64,000 nucleotides of DNA from Sphingobium arseniciresistens (GTDB lineage: Bacteria; Pseudomonadota; Alphaproteobacteria; Sphingomonadales; Sphingomonadaceae): contig JARFNK010000003.1 of NCBI GenBank assembly GCA_029167225.1, positions 310,001-374,000 on the forward strand, in the 5' to 3' direction. Below are positions 26,263-33,750 of this stretch, piece by piece. The notes below the pieces were generated by a model. That model worked only from the letters and a program-made list of their open reading frames with translations. It ran no database searches and was not told where the DNA came from. Each line of letters opens with the position of its first letter. Position 1 is the first letter of the stretch. A program made the translations under genes and the position numbers.

Positions 26263-27218
26263 GGGGTTGGTCCTCCAAGGAGCACAATGCCGGGCAGCAG
26301 CGCCGCCAGCAGGAACAGCGCGCAGCAGGCACGCACATAGAGCCGCAACGCCCGGCGGATGTCATGCGCGGTGGCGTCGCGGCGGCCATCGCCGATCCAC
26401 GGCTTGTCATGCGCCTCGCCATCATAGGTGATGGGGCCGGCGAGGCTGAGGTCCAGTGCGCCCGCCATCGCTGCTTCGGGCCAGCCGGCATTGGGCGAGG
26501 CATGGCGGGCATGGTCGCGCCACAGGATGCGCCAGCCTCCGCCGCCGACGATGCAGAGCAGCAGCGCGCAGAGCCGGGCCGGGATGAGGTTCATGATGTC
26601 GTCCAGCCGCGCCGCCGCCCAGCCGAAGGCGCGCCAGCGCGGCTCGCGATGGCCGATCATGCTGTCCGCCGTGTTGATGGCCTTGTATGCCCATAATCCC
26701 GGCAGGCCGCCGACGAACAGCCAGAAAAACGGCGCTGCCACCCCGTCGCAGAAGCTCTCCGCCAGACTTTCGATCGCCGCGCGGGCGATGCCATGTTCGT
26801 CCAGTTGCGCCGTGTCGCGACCCACAATGCGGCCCACGGCGACGCGGGCGCCTTCAATGTCCGCCGCCTCCAGCGCTGCTGCAACATCGCGCACATGCTG
26901 GTAGAGGCTGCGTTGGGCAAGGCCGGGCGCGGCGAACAGGCCGATCCCGATCCAGCCCCATGGCGCCGGGAGGGCGCCGATGACCCGGGCGGCGATCCAT
27001 GCGCCGCCGATCGCCACCGCGAGCAACAGCGCGAGCGTCGCGATGCCGGCGATCCGGCGCCGGGCAAAGCCGAAGCGGGGCTGGTTCCAAGCCGCTTCGC
27101 AGCGGGTGATGATCGCCGCGAAGCCGCCGACGGGATGGCCGATCCGACTGTACAGCGCAGGCGGCCAGCCGACCGCCGCGTCGACCGCCAGCGCGACCAG
27201 CGCGACCGGATCAGCCAT
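26259..27218 (-). CDS. cbiB: Adenosylcobinamide-phosphate synthase
   Basis: 319 residues, several membrane helices. It opens with VALVALAVDAAVGWPPALYSRIGHPVGGFA, which matches the CbiB/CobD start (AlalDl..G.P....HPV). The core ESLAESFCDGVAAPFFWLFVGGLPGLWAYKAINTADSMIG and the DDIMNLIPARL block are the family signatures. It attaches the aminopropanol phosphate arm to adenosylcobyric acid in the membrane. It overlaps the upstream decarboxylase gene by 8 bases, within the B12 operon. Confidence 0.95.
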   Translation of the reverse strand: MADPVALVALAVDAAVGWPPALYSRIGHPVGGFAAIITRCEAAWNQPRFGFARRRIAGIATLALLLAVAIGGAWIAARVIGALPAPWGWIGIGLFAAPGLAQRSLYQHVRDVAAALEAADIEGARVAVGRIVGRDTAQLDEHGIARAAIESLAESFCDGVAAPFFWLFVGGLPGLWAYKAINTADSMIGHREPRWRAFGWAAARLDDIMNLIPARLCALLLCIVGGGGWRILWRDHARHASPNAGWPEAAMAGALDLSLAGPITYDGEAHDKPWIGDGRRDATAHDIRRALRLYVRACCALFLLAALLPGIVLLGGPTP

Positions 27219-28212
27219 GGCGCAGACTTTCTCGCAGCGCCTCGTCCAGCCGCGCGAGCGCTTCCGGGCTGCCGGGCAGGCCCAGCCGGAGCCAGCGGGG
27301 GTGGCTGTCGAACGGACGGGTCAGGATCGCCCTGCGCGCGAGCCGGTCGAACAGCGCCATTGCATCGGGTGTCTCGATCAGGCGGAAGAGCGGGCAGGCG
27401 CCGATGGGGCTCAGCCCGTGGCGCAGCAGCACGGCGTCCAGCGCAGCGGCATCGGCGTGGAGCCGCTCGCGCATCGCGGCGATCCATGAGCGGTCGCCAT
27501 AGGCGGCGTGCCCGATCGCGATGGCCGCGGCGGAGATCGGCCATGCGCCCAGCGTTGCGCGGAGCTGGGCGATCAGCGATTCCGGTCCAAGGATGAAGCC
27601 GAGCCTAACCCCCGCGAGCCCGAAGAACTTGCCGAAGGACCGGCAGATGACCAGACGGCGATCATTATCGACGGCGCTGGCGAGGCTGATGTCAGGCGAG
27701 GTATCGGTAAAGGCTTCATCGACGATCAGCCAGTGCCCGGCCGTCTGCGGCGCGTCGATCCGGGCGATCAGCCGATCCGGCGCGATTTCCCTGCCATCGG
27801 GATTGTTGGGATTGGCGAGGATGAGCGTGCCGAGGTGATCGCCGATCCCGCTCGCGTCCGTCACCATGCTTTGCGCGAACATCTCGCCATGGGTGCGATA
27901 GCAGGGCGCGACATGCGCGGCCGGCCCAGGCAGCAGCTGCCCCAGCAGGCGCAGGCCGATTTCCGTGCCGGGCACGGCGCAGAGATGGCGGGGGGAGAGG
28001 CCGAAATAATCGGCCGCCGCTTCCTCCATCGCCTTTAGCGCGTTTTCGTCGGGCAGCGCGCGCCAGTCGACCGGCAGCAGGCTTTCGGTCGGCCAGGCAT
28101 GGGGGTTGATGCCGGTCGAAAGATCCAGCCAGCGCGCGCCGCCATAGCGCACGCGCGCATCTTCCACGCGGCCGCCATGGAAGGTCCAGGGGCTGTGGGC
28201 GAGGCCGGTCAT
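27211..28212 (-). CDS. cobD: L-threonine-O-3-phosphate decarboxylase (CobD/CobC-type, PLP-dependent)
   Basis: 333 residues from ATG 28212, which overlaps the cobS stop (ATGA); longer upstream open frame is not protein-like. Fold-type I aminotransferase motifs are present: DLSTGINPHAWP, ILANPNNPDGR, WLIVDEAFTD and ICRSFGKFFGLAGVRLGF, in which the SFGK lysine binds PLP. It makes (R)-1-amino-2-propanol phosphate for CbiB, the next gene. Naming follows Salmonella CobD; Pseudomonas calls it CobC. Confidence 0.93.
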   Translation of the reverse strand: MTGLAHSPWTFHGGRVEDARVRYGGARWLDLSTGINPHAWPTESLLPVDWRALPDENALKAMEEAAADYFGLSPRHLCAVPGTEIGLRLLGQLLPGPAAHVAPCYRTHGEMFAQSMVTDASGIGDHLGTLILANPNNPDGREIAPDRLIARIDAPQTAGHWLIVDEAFTDTSPDISLASAVDNDRRLVICRSFGKFFGLAGVRLGFILGPESLIAQLRATLGAWPISAAAIAIGHAAYGDRSWIAAMRERLHADAAALDAVLLRHGLSPIGACPLFRLIETPDAMALFDRLARRAILTRPFDSHPRWLRLGLPGSPEALARLDEALRESLRHG

Positions 28213-28928
28213 GCGAGGCGGCCCTCGATCAGCAATGCGACGAGCAGCAGCGTTTCGCTGGTCTCGATGCCGGCGCCATGGCCGTCGCCGGAAATACCAC
28301 CGATCGTGCGGCGCAGATGCCATCCCCATGCGGCAAGGATGATCGGCGTCGCCAGCAAAGCGGGATGAAGGATGCCCATCGCGCCCAGCGGAACGAGCCA
28401 CAGGATGATATGGACCGGGCGAATGGCGCCGGCAAAGCGCGCGCCGAGCCCATCATGCAGCGGCGGCAGCCAGCGCGCCCAGAGCAGCGGGCCGATCCGC
28501 GCGGCGGCGGGCACGAGGATCAGCGTCCCCACCATGTGCGTATCGATCATCCCGTGCAGCAGCACCAGCTTGGCGGCGATCTGCATGGCGATCGCCACTA
28601 CGCCGAAGCTGCCGACATGGGGATCGGCGAGTACCGCCAGCAACCGATCGCGGCCCTTGTGCAGCGCGCCCTTGGCGTCGGCGAGATCGGCAAGCCCATC
28701 GAGATGCAGCGCGCCGGTGATGCCGACCCAGGCGAAGAGCGCGGCCAGCGAGCCTGTCCATGGATGGATCCACGCGCCGGCCCATCCTGCGGCGGCAACA
28801 GCAGCGCCGATCACCAGCCCGGCGGCGGGGAAGTAACGCATGGACGCAGTGAAATCGGCATCGTCCGCCGTCACCCGTGGCGTCGGCAGGCGAGTGAGGA
28901 ATTGCAGGGCGATGATGAAGCGCTTCAT
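28209..28928 (-). CDS. cobS: Adenosylcobinamide-GDP ribazoletransferase (cobalamin synthase)
   Basis: 239 residues, polytopic membrane protein. ATG 28928 is chosen because MKRFIIALQFLTRLPTP is the canonical CobS N-terminus and it overlaps the preceding gene. The signature HLDGLADLADAKGALHKGRDRLLAVLADPHVGSFGVVAI holds the acidic Mg-binding cluster. It joins adenosylcobinamide-GDP and alpha-ribazole. It is coupled on both sides by ATGA overlaps. Confidence 0.95.
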   Translation of the reverse strand: MKRFIIALQFLTRLPTPRVTADDADFTASMRYFPAAGLVIGAAVAAAGWAGAWIHPWTGSLAALFAWVGITGALHLDGLADLADAKGALHKGRDRLLAVLADPHVGSFGVVAIAMQIAAKLVLLHGMIDTHMVGTLILVPAAARIGPLLWARWLPPLHDGLGARFAGAIRPVHIILWLVPLGAMGILHPALLATPIILAAWGWHLRRTIGGISGDGHGAGIETSETLLLVALLIEGRLA

Positions 28929-29506
28929 GTCGCCAGCCCGGTGATCTGTGCCATCATGCGCTCGCCCGGCCATATCCGTAGCGAGAGGCGTGCAGCATGG
29001 GGCAGGTCGATCGCCCAGCACTGGTGCAGGTCAAACCCGCAGAGCAGCGAAAGCGCCGCGCGCATCGCGCCGCCATGGGTGACGATCAGGGTCGGCGCCG
29101 ATTCCAGTGCCCGCAGCGCCTCGTCTACCCGCGCGCGCAGGGCCGTCCAGCTCTCGCCACCGGGCGGCGGGCAGGCATCGGGATCGTCGCGGAAGCGGGC
29201 GAGGGGCTCGGCGGGGATGTCGGCGGGGGCGATGCCGTCCCATGCGCCGAAATGCATCTCGCGCCAGCGCGGGTCGATCGACAGCGGTTGCCCGCGCCGG
29301 GCCGAAAGGCGTTCCCCCACCGCCCGCGCGCGATCGAGATCGGAGGAGATAAGCCTCTCCGTCGCGATGCCCTCCCCGCGCGCCATGCACAGGGCAATGC
29401 CTTCCGCCGATGGCGCGGCATCCGTCCAGCCGACCAGCGCGCCTGCCCGGAGCGTGCTTTCCTGCGGGGCACCATGACGCAACAGATGCAGCGCAAAGCT
29501 GGTCAT
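28925..29506 (-). CDS. Histidine phosphatase family protein, probable alpha-ribazole phosphatase
   Basis: 193 residues. The phosphoglycerate-mutase-type RHG motif (LLRHGAPQ) provides the catalytic His; a second is in IVTHGGAMRA, and the acidic block WREMHFGAWDG follows the family pattern. Within the cobalamin operon, between cobT and cobS, its likely substrate is alpha-ribazole phosphate (the Salmonella CobC reaction). The function is inferred from location plus fold. Confidence 0.85.
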   Translation of the reverse strand: MTSFALHLLRHGAPQESTLRAGALVGWTDAAPSAEGIALCMARGEGIATERLISSDLDRARAVGERLSARRGQPLSIDPRWREMHFGAWDGIAPADIPAEPLARFRDDPDACPPPGGESWTALRARVDEALRALESAPTLIVTHGGAMRAALSLLCGFDLHQCWAIDLPHAARLSLRIWPGERMMAQITGLAT

Positions 29507-30525
29507 CGCGCGTCCGCGCCGGAGACCCCCGCCTGCGCGAAGGTCGCCATCTCCGCATGGGTCGCGAGCGCGGCGCGGATCACATTCACCGCCACCGTGG
29601 CGCCGCTGCCTTCACCCAGCCGCATGTCGAGCGCGAGCAGGGGTGTCAGACCCAGCCGGGCGAGCAGCCGCTTGTGCCCAGGTTCGGCCGAGACATGGCC
29701 GGCGATGCAATGATCGGTGATAGCGGGAACGGCGCAGGCCAGCGGCGCGAGCGCAGCGCAGCAGATGAAGCCATCCAGCACTACCGGCACGCCCGTCTGC
29801 CGCGCGGCCAGCACGGCGCCGGCGATTGCGGCAATCTCGCGCCCGCCCAGCCGCCGCAGCGTCTCGAAGGCGGTCGGTGGCGTATGCTGATGGAAGGCCA
29901 GCGCCTGATCGACCACCGCGATCTTGCGCGTGAGGCCGTCGCTGTCGACACCGGTGCCGGGGCCGACCCAGTCCCGCGCGGTGCCGCCGAAGCTGCGCGC
30001 GCACAGGGCGGCGGCGGCCGTGCTGTTGGCGATGCCCATCTCGCCCAGTACCAGCAGGTCGAGATCGGGTGTCACTACGGCGGCGCCGGCGGAGAGGGCG
30101 GCGAGGCATTCCTCCTCCGACATGGCGGGCGCCACGCTGAAGTCCGCCGTGGGGGTGTCGAGGTCCAGCGCGACGACCTGAAGCTCCAGCCCCGCCGCGC
30201 GCGACAGGGCATTGATCGCCGCGCCGCCGTTCTGGAAATTGGCGACCATCTGCGCGGTCACGTCGGCGGGATAGGCGCTGACCCCGCGTGCCGCCACGCC
30301 GTGATTGCCGGCAAAAATGGCGATGCGTCCGCGATCGATGCGGGGAATGATCCGCCCCTGCCATCCCGCGAGGAAGATCGCGATCTCCTCCAGCCGGCCC
30401 AGCGACCCGGCCGGCTTGGTCAGGCTGTCCTGCCGCGCGCGCGCTGCCGCTACGATCTCCGCCTGCGCTTCGGGAAGGGCGCGCAAGGCCGCATCGAAGG
30501 CCGCGATGCTGGGAAAGCCGCTCAT
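29503..30525 (-). CDS. cobT: Nicotinate-nucleotide--dimethylbenzimidazole phosphoribosyltransferase
   Basis: 340 residues. CobT landmarks are DSLTKPAGSLGRLEEIA, IFAGNHGVAARGVSAYPADVTAQMV, GEMGIANSTAAAAL, LGGREIAAIAGAVLAARQ and the C-terminal DMRLGEGSGA, which includes the catalytic Glu of the family. It activates the lower ligand base to alpha-ribazole phosphate. It overlaps the DUF1636 gene upstream and the phosphatase downstream by 4 bases each. Confidence 0.96.
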   Translation of the reverse strand: MSGFPSIAAFDAALRALPEAQAEIVAAARARQDSLTKPAGSLGRLEEIAIFLAGWQGRIIPRIDRGRIAIFAGNHGVAARGVSAYPADVTAQMVANFQNGGAAINALSRAAGLELQVVALDLDTPTADFSVAPAMSEEECLAALSAGAAVVTPDLDLLVLGEMGIANSTAAAALCARSFGGTARDWVGPGTGVDSDGLTRKIAVVDQALAFHQHTPPTAFETLRRLGGREIAAIAGAVLAARQTGVPVVLDGFICCAALAPLACAVPAITDHCIAGHVSAEPGHKRLLARLGLTPLLALDMRLGEGSGATVAVNVIRAALATHAEMATFAQAGVSGADAR

Positions 30526-30929
30526 TCCGCGAGGAATCCGGCCGGCGGCGTGCGCACGATGAAATGCCCCTTCACCCCGGCAGGCCAGTTGGCGAAGCGC
30601 ACCTGTCCCTCTGCGCTTTCGGCATAGTGGACGGCATAGTCCAGGATCGCCCGTGCCGCCTCTTCATCCGGCGTGAAGCGGCCGAGGACATAGCCGACCT
30701 TGCCCGGCGCGCGCAGATGCACGGTGCAGAATTGCGCGCAGGCGAACAGGCAGGGCATGTCCTGCACCAATATGTCGTCATAGCGGGGGTCGGCCGCCTT
30801 GGCCGCGCGCAATGCGGCGGCCATCTGCGCGCCGCCGCGCACGCCATGTTCATCCTCGCGGGCGTCCTGCGAATGGCGGCAGGTGCTGCATACGACGACG
30901 GCGGGGCCATCTTCAGCGGGGCGTAGCAT
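30522..30929 (-). CDS. DUF1636 family cysteine-rich protein, first gene of the cobalamin operon
   Basis: 135 residues from ATG 30929 with AGGAAG upstream. Cysteine motifs CSTCRHSQD near the N-terminus and MPCLFACAQFCTVHL in the middle resemble a thioredoxin-like [2Fe-2S] ferredoxin or metal-binding arrangement. DUF1636 genes are recurrent members of B12-riboswitch regulons; a role in cobalt handling or corrin redox chemistry is often supposed but not established. It is the first gene after riboswitch 31108-31274 and is coupled to cobT by ATGA. Confidence 0.82.
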   Translation of the reverse strand: MLRPAEDGPAVVVCSTCRHSQDAREDEHGVRGGAQMAAALRAAKAADPRYDDILVQDMPCLFACAQFCTVHLRAPGKVGYVLGRFTPDEEAARAILDYAVHYAESAEGQVRFANWPAGVKGHFIVRTPPAGFLAE

Positions 30930-30959
30930 CGGTCTTCCTTCAGTCGTGACAGACGACCG
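30930..30959 (-). promoter_or_regulatory. Hairpin enclosing the ribosome site of the first cob gene
   Basis: On the minus strand, CGGTC (complement of 30955-30959) can pair with GACCG (complement of 30930-30934), placing the AAGGAAG ribosome site (30934-30940) in or beside the loop just before ATG 30929. Proteobacterial B12 riboswitches mostly act on translation initiation, so this may be the expression-platform hairpin. Confidence 0.4.
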
Positions 30960-31107
30960 CATGGAGGGCGCGCGGGCAGGGACGGAGGGGAAACGAAACG
31001 CGGTTCCGCACACAACCATCCACCCGCACGCATCCCGTGCGGCAGTGATGTCGTTGCGCGAGGAAAGCCCCCGTTCGGCCGGCACACCCTGTCCGGACGA
31101 AGAACGA

Positions 31108-31274
31108 CCGCGACGGGCAGGTCTCCTGGCTTGCGGGTCTCTGCCGGTCGGGCCGCCTTCTCGGGATCGCTCCCAATGGCATCTGGTCCGATGGCTCGCC
31201 GCTCACAGTTGCAGGGGCAGCCGGGGTCTTGAACCCCGTTCCCTTTCAATCCCCTCACGGGGAACCTGTCGCGG
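31108..31274 (-). promoter_or_regulatory. Cobalamin riboswitch 1
   Basis: Reading the minus strand, the closing stem CCGCGAC (31274-31268) pairs with GTCGCGG (31114-31108). Between them lie the AGGTTCCCC...GGGATTGAAAGGGAA block, GCCCCTGCAACTGTGAGCGG, CCAGATGCCATTGGG, and the B12-box AGCCAGGAGACCTGCC. These are the conserved blocks of the Cbl riboswitch. It controls the operon starting at 30929 (DUF1636-cobT-phosphatase-cobS-cobD-cbiB-cobU). It starts only 22 bases after the cobB stop at 31297. Confidence 0.95.
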
Positions 31275-31296
31275 CTCGGGTGCTAGGGCTTTTGGG

Positions 31297-32643
31297 TCAG
31301 GCGATCAAGTGGAAGAAGCTGCCCGTCACATGCCCCGCCCTGTGCCCTGCGGGGCCAAGATCCTTGCCGGCGGCGTCGCGCAGGTCGGCAAAGGGTTCGC
31401 CCTCGCCTTCGCCCGCGACGATGGTGGCATGATGATATTCATGGCCGAACAGCGCCTCGCCAGCGCGGGCAAAGGCCGCATCCTGCCGCAGGATCGCCCG
31501 CCTGTAGCCCAGCGCCAGCCTGCGCTTGGCGAAGCTGGTCTCCACCGGCAGCAGGTCCGCCATCGGATGGGCGATACCCTGCGCGTCGGTGATCGCGCGG
31601 CCCAGCACCATATAGCCGCCGCATTCGCCATGCACCGGCCTCTCCGCCGCAAAAGCGCGCAGCCCCGCCATCAAGCGGCCGTTGGCGGCGAGCCGGTCGG
31701 CATGAAGCTCGGGATAACCGCCCGGCAGCCAGCAGGCGTCGCAGTCTATCGGCGGTGGCTCGTCGGCCAGCGGCGAGAAAAAGTGGAGCTGCGCCCCGGC
31801 ACCCTGCCACCACTGGATCAGGTGGGGATAGAAGAAGCTGAAGGCGGCGTCGCGGGCGATGGCGATGCGCTGCCCCGGCGGGCGCAGGCTGGGCGGCGGC
31901 ACGGACGCCTCCGCTGTCGTTCCGGCCGCGACGACGATCGCATCGAGATCGCACCCCGCCGCGATCCGATCGCCTATGGCATCGATGCGCGCATCGACCT
32001 GTGCCATCTCGCTCGCCTGCACCAGCCCCAGATGACGGGAGGGCATCGCCATCGCCTCGTCCCGGCCGATCACGCCCAGCAGCGGCAGGCCGATGCGGGC
32101 AAAGCCGTCGCGCACCATCGCTTCGTGGCGCGGGCTTGCCACGCGGTTGGCGATCACCCCCGCGACCGGCGGCGCGCCGGGATAGGTGGCGCAGCCATGG
32201 GCGACCGCCGCCACCGATTGCGCGGCGGCAGTGGCATCGACCACCAGCAGCACCGGCCAGCCGATGGCATTGGCGAGATCCGCCGGCGCGCTGCTGCGCC
32301 CCTCCGCCCGCGCGCCGTCGTACAGGCCCATCGCGGCCTCGGCGATCACCAGGTCCACGCTGCGCGCGCTTTGCGCCGCCAGCCCGCGCAGCAGCGCCGG
32401 CGCCATCGCAAAGCCATCCAGGTTGATCGACGCGCGGCCAGTCGCCGCCTCGTGAAAGGCGGGGTCGATATAGTCAGGCCCGCATTTGGCGCCGGCGATC
32501 TTCAGCCCCCGGCGCGACAAGGCGCGCTGCAGGCCGATCGTCACCATCGTCTTGCCGACGCCGGATGCGGGCGCGGCGACCACCAGCCCCGGCGCGAGCC
32601 GCGCGGTATCGGGCGAGGCGAGGCCGCGCTCATCCGCCGCCAT
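31297..32643 (-). CDS. cobB: Cobyrinic acid a,c-diamide synthase
   Basis: 448 residues from ATG 32643, whose A is also the last base of the cobO stop (TGATG). The N-terminal ATP-binding domain has the P-loop APASGVGKTMVTIG and AGAKCGPDYIDPAFH; the C-terminal class I glutamine amidotransferase half has the nucleophile Cys in VHGECGGYMVLG. It amidates the a and c side chains of (hydrogeno)cobyrinic acid using glutamine (CobB/CbiA). Distinguishing aerobic CobB from anaerobic CbiA by eye is not possible. Second gene of the riboswitch-2 operon. Confidence 0.94.
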   Translation of the reverse strand: MAADERGLASPDTARLAPGLVVAAPASGVGKTMVTIGLQRALSRRGLKIAGAKCGPDYIDPAFHEAATGRASINLDGFAMAPALLRGLAAQSARSVDLVIAEAAMGLYDGARAEGRSSAPADLANAIGWPVLLVVDATAAAQSVAAVAHGCATYPGAPPVAGVIANRVASPRHEAMVRDGFARIGLPLLGVIGRDEAMAMPSRHLGLVQASEMAQVDARIDAIGDRIAAGCDLDAIVVAAGTTAEASVPPPSLRPPGQRIAIARDAAFSFFYPHLIQWWQGAGAQLHFFSPLADEPPPIDCDACWLPGGYPELHADRLAANGRLMAGLRAFAAERPVHGECGGYMVLGRAITDAQGIAHPMADLLPVETSFAKRRLALGYRRAILRQDAAFARAGEALFGHEYHHATIVAGEGEGEPFADLRDAAGKDLGPAGHRAGHVTGSFFHLIA

Positions 32644-33278
32644 CAATATTCGATGCCCTTCTGCGCCTTCACGCCAGACCGGAAGGGATGCTTCACCTGC
32701 ATCATCTCCGTCACCAGATCGGCCGCGTCGATCAGCGCGTCCGGGGCGTTGCGGCCGGTGACGATCACATGCTTCATCGGGTCGCGATCGGCGAGCCCCG
32801 CCAGCACCTCGTCCAGCGGCAGATAATCGTAGCGCAGGATGATGTTGAGCTCGTCCGCCACCACCATCGCGATGTCGGGATCGGCGATCATGCGGCGCAG
32901 CTCGTCCCACCCGGCCCGCGCGCAGGCGATGTCGCGGGCGCGATCCTGCGTGTTCCAGGTAAAGCCCTCGCCCATCACCTTATAATCGACCAGCTCCGGG
33001 AAGCGGTCGTACACGGCCTTTTCCCCCGTCGTCCAGCCGCCCTTCACGAACTGCACCACGCCCACCTTCATGCCATGGCCGATGGCGCGGCACACCATGC
33101 CGAAGGCGGCGGTGGACTTGCCCTTGCCCTTGCCGGTGTGGACGATCAGCAGGCCCTTTTCCTGGGTCTTGTCCGCCATCAGCTTTTCGCGCGCGGCCTG
33201 ATGCTTACGCGCCTTCTCATTGTGGCGGGCGTTGATGTCGTCTTCGGTCTTCTCGGGCATCTGCGTCGTCTCTGTCAT
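32643..33278 (-). CDS. cobO: Cob(I)yrinic acid a,c-diamide adenosyltransferase
   Basis: 211 residues from ATG 33278 with AAGGAAGG upstream. P-loop HTGKGKGKSTAAFGMVCRA, then VGVVQFVKGGW, MVVADELNIILRYDYLPLDEVL and VIVTGRNAPDALIDAADLVTEM: the CobA/CobO/BtuR signature set. It adds the 5'-deoxyadenosyl group to the corrin cobalt and may also rescue incomplete corrinoids. It leads the two-gene operon below riboswitch 2. Confidence 0.96.
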   Translation of the reverse strand: MTETTQMPEKTEDDINARHNEKARKHQAAREKLMADKTQEKGLLIVHTGKGKGKSTAAFGMVCRAIGHGMKVGVVQFVKGGWTTGEKAVYDRFPELVDYKVMGEGFTWNTQDRARDIACARAGWDELRRMIADPDIAMVVADELNIILRYDYLPLDEVLAGLADRDPMKHVIVTGRNAPDALIDAADLVTEMMQVKHPFRSGVKAQKGIEY

Positions 33279-33409
33279 CGGCCGTTCCTTCCTTGCGCAA
33301 AGCAGCGGCGCCCCCGGCATCGCTGCCGGTGGCATCGCGGTTTTTCCTCGTCGCTCGAACGGAAGACCGTGCCATGGCCACTCCCTGGACCGGGGCAAGA
33401 GCGACCCGC

Positions 33410-33582
33410 GCCGGCAGGTCTCCTGGCTCGCGGGTCGTCGCCGGCCGGGCCGCCTTCTCGGGATCGCTCCCAATGGCATCTGGCCCAATGGCTCGCCGCT
33501 TACAGTTGCAGGGACAGCTGCGGATGAGCGCCCCGACGGGCACCTGCCGCATTCCCTCTTTCGGTCCACAAGGGACACCGGC
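33410..33582 (-). promoter_or_regulatory. Cobalamin riboswitch 2
   Basis: On the minus strand, the GCCGG/CCGGC closing stem (33582-33578 with 33414-33410) frames the same blocks as riboswitch 1: CCGAAAGAGGGAAT, GTCCCTGCAACTGTAAGCGG, CCAGATGCCATTGGG, and the B12-box AGCCAGGAGACCTGCC. It lies 131 bases upstream of cobO and should repress cobO-cobB when adenosylcobalamin is plentiful. No gene is seen in the rest of 33279-33750. Confidence 0.94.
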
Positions 33583-33750
33583 ACGGTCGAAAGGCCACAG
33601 GCCCTTCGGGGATGCTTGTAGAGGAGGGATGCGCGGAAGGCCAGCGGGGGAGTGGGGAGGGAGGGAGTTAACGATCAGGCAGCGTTGGCGGTTTCTCGGC
33701 AGTTTCAGTCGTTCAATCCCAATGTCGATGATCCCGTAAGCTGCCTTGCA

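Noticed and set aside
30799..32826. Long plus-strand frame over the riboswitch and cobB
   Set aside because: It crosses a structured RNA and a gene with intact P-loop and amidotransferase motifs on the other strand; its own translation has no recognisable features.
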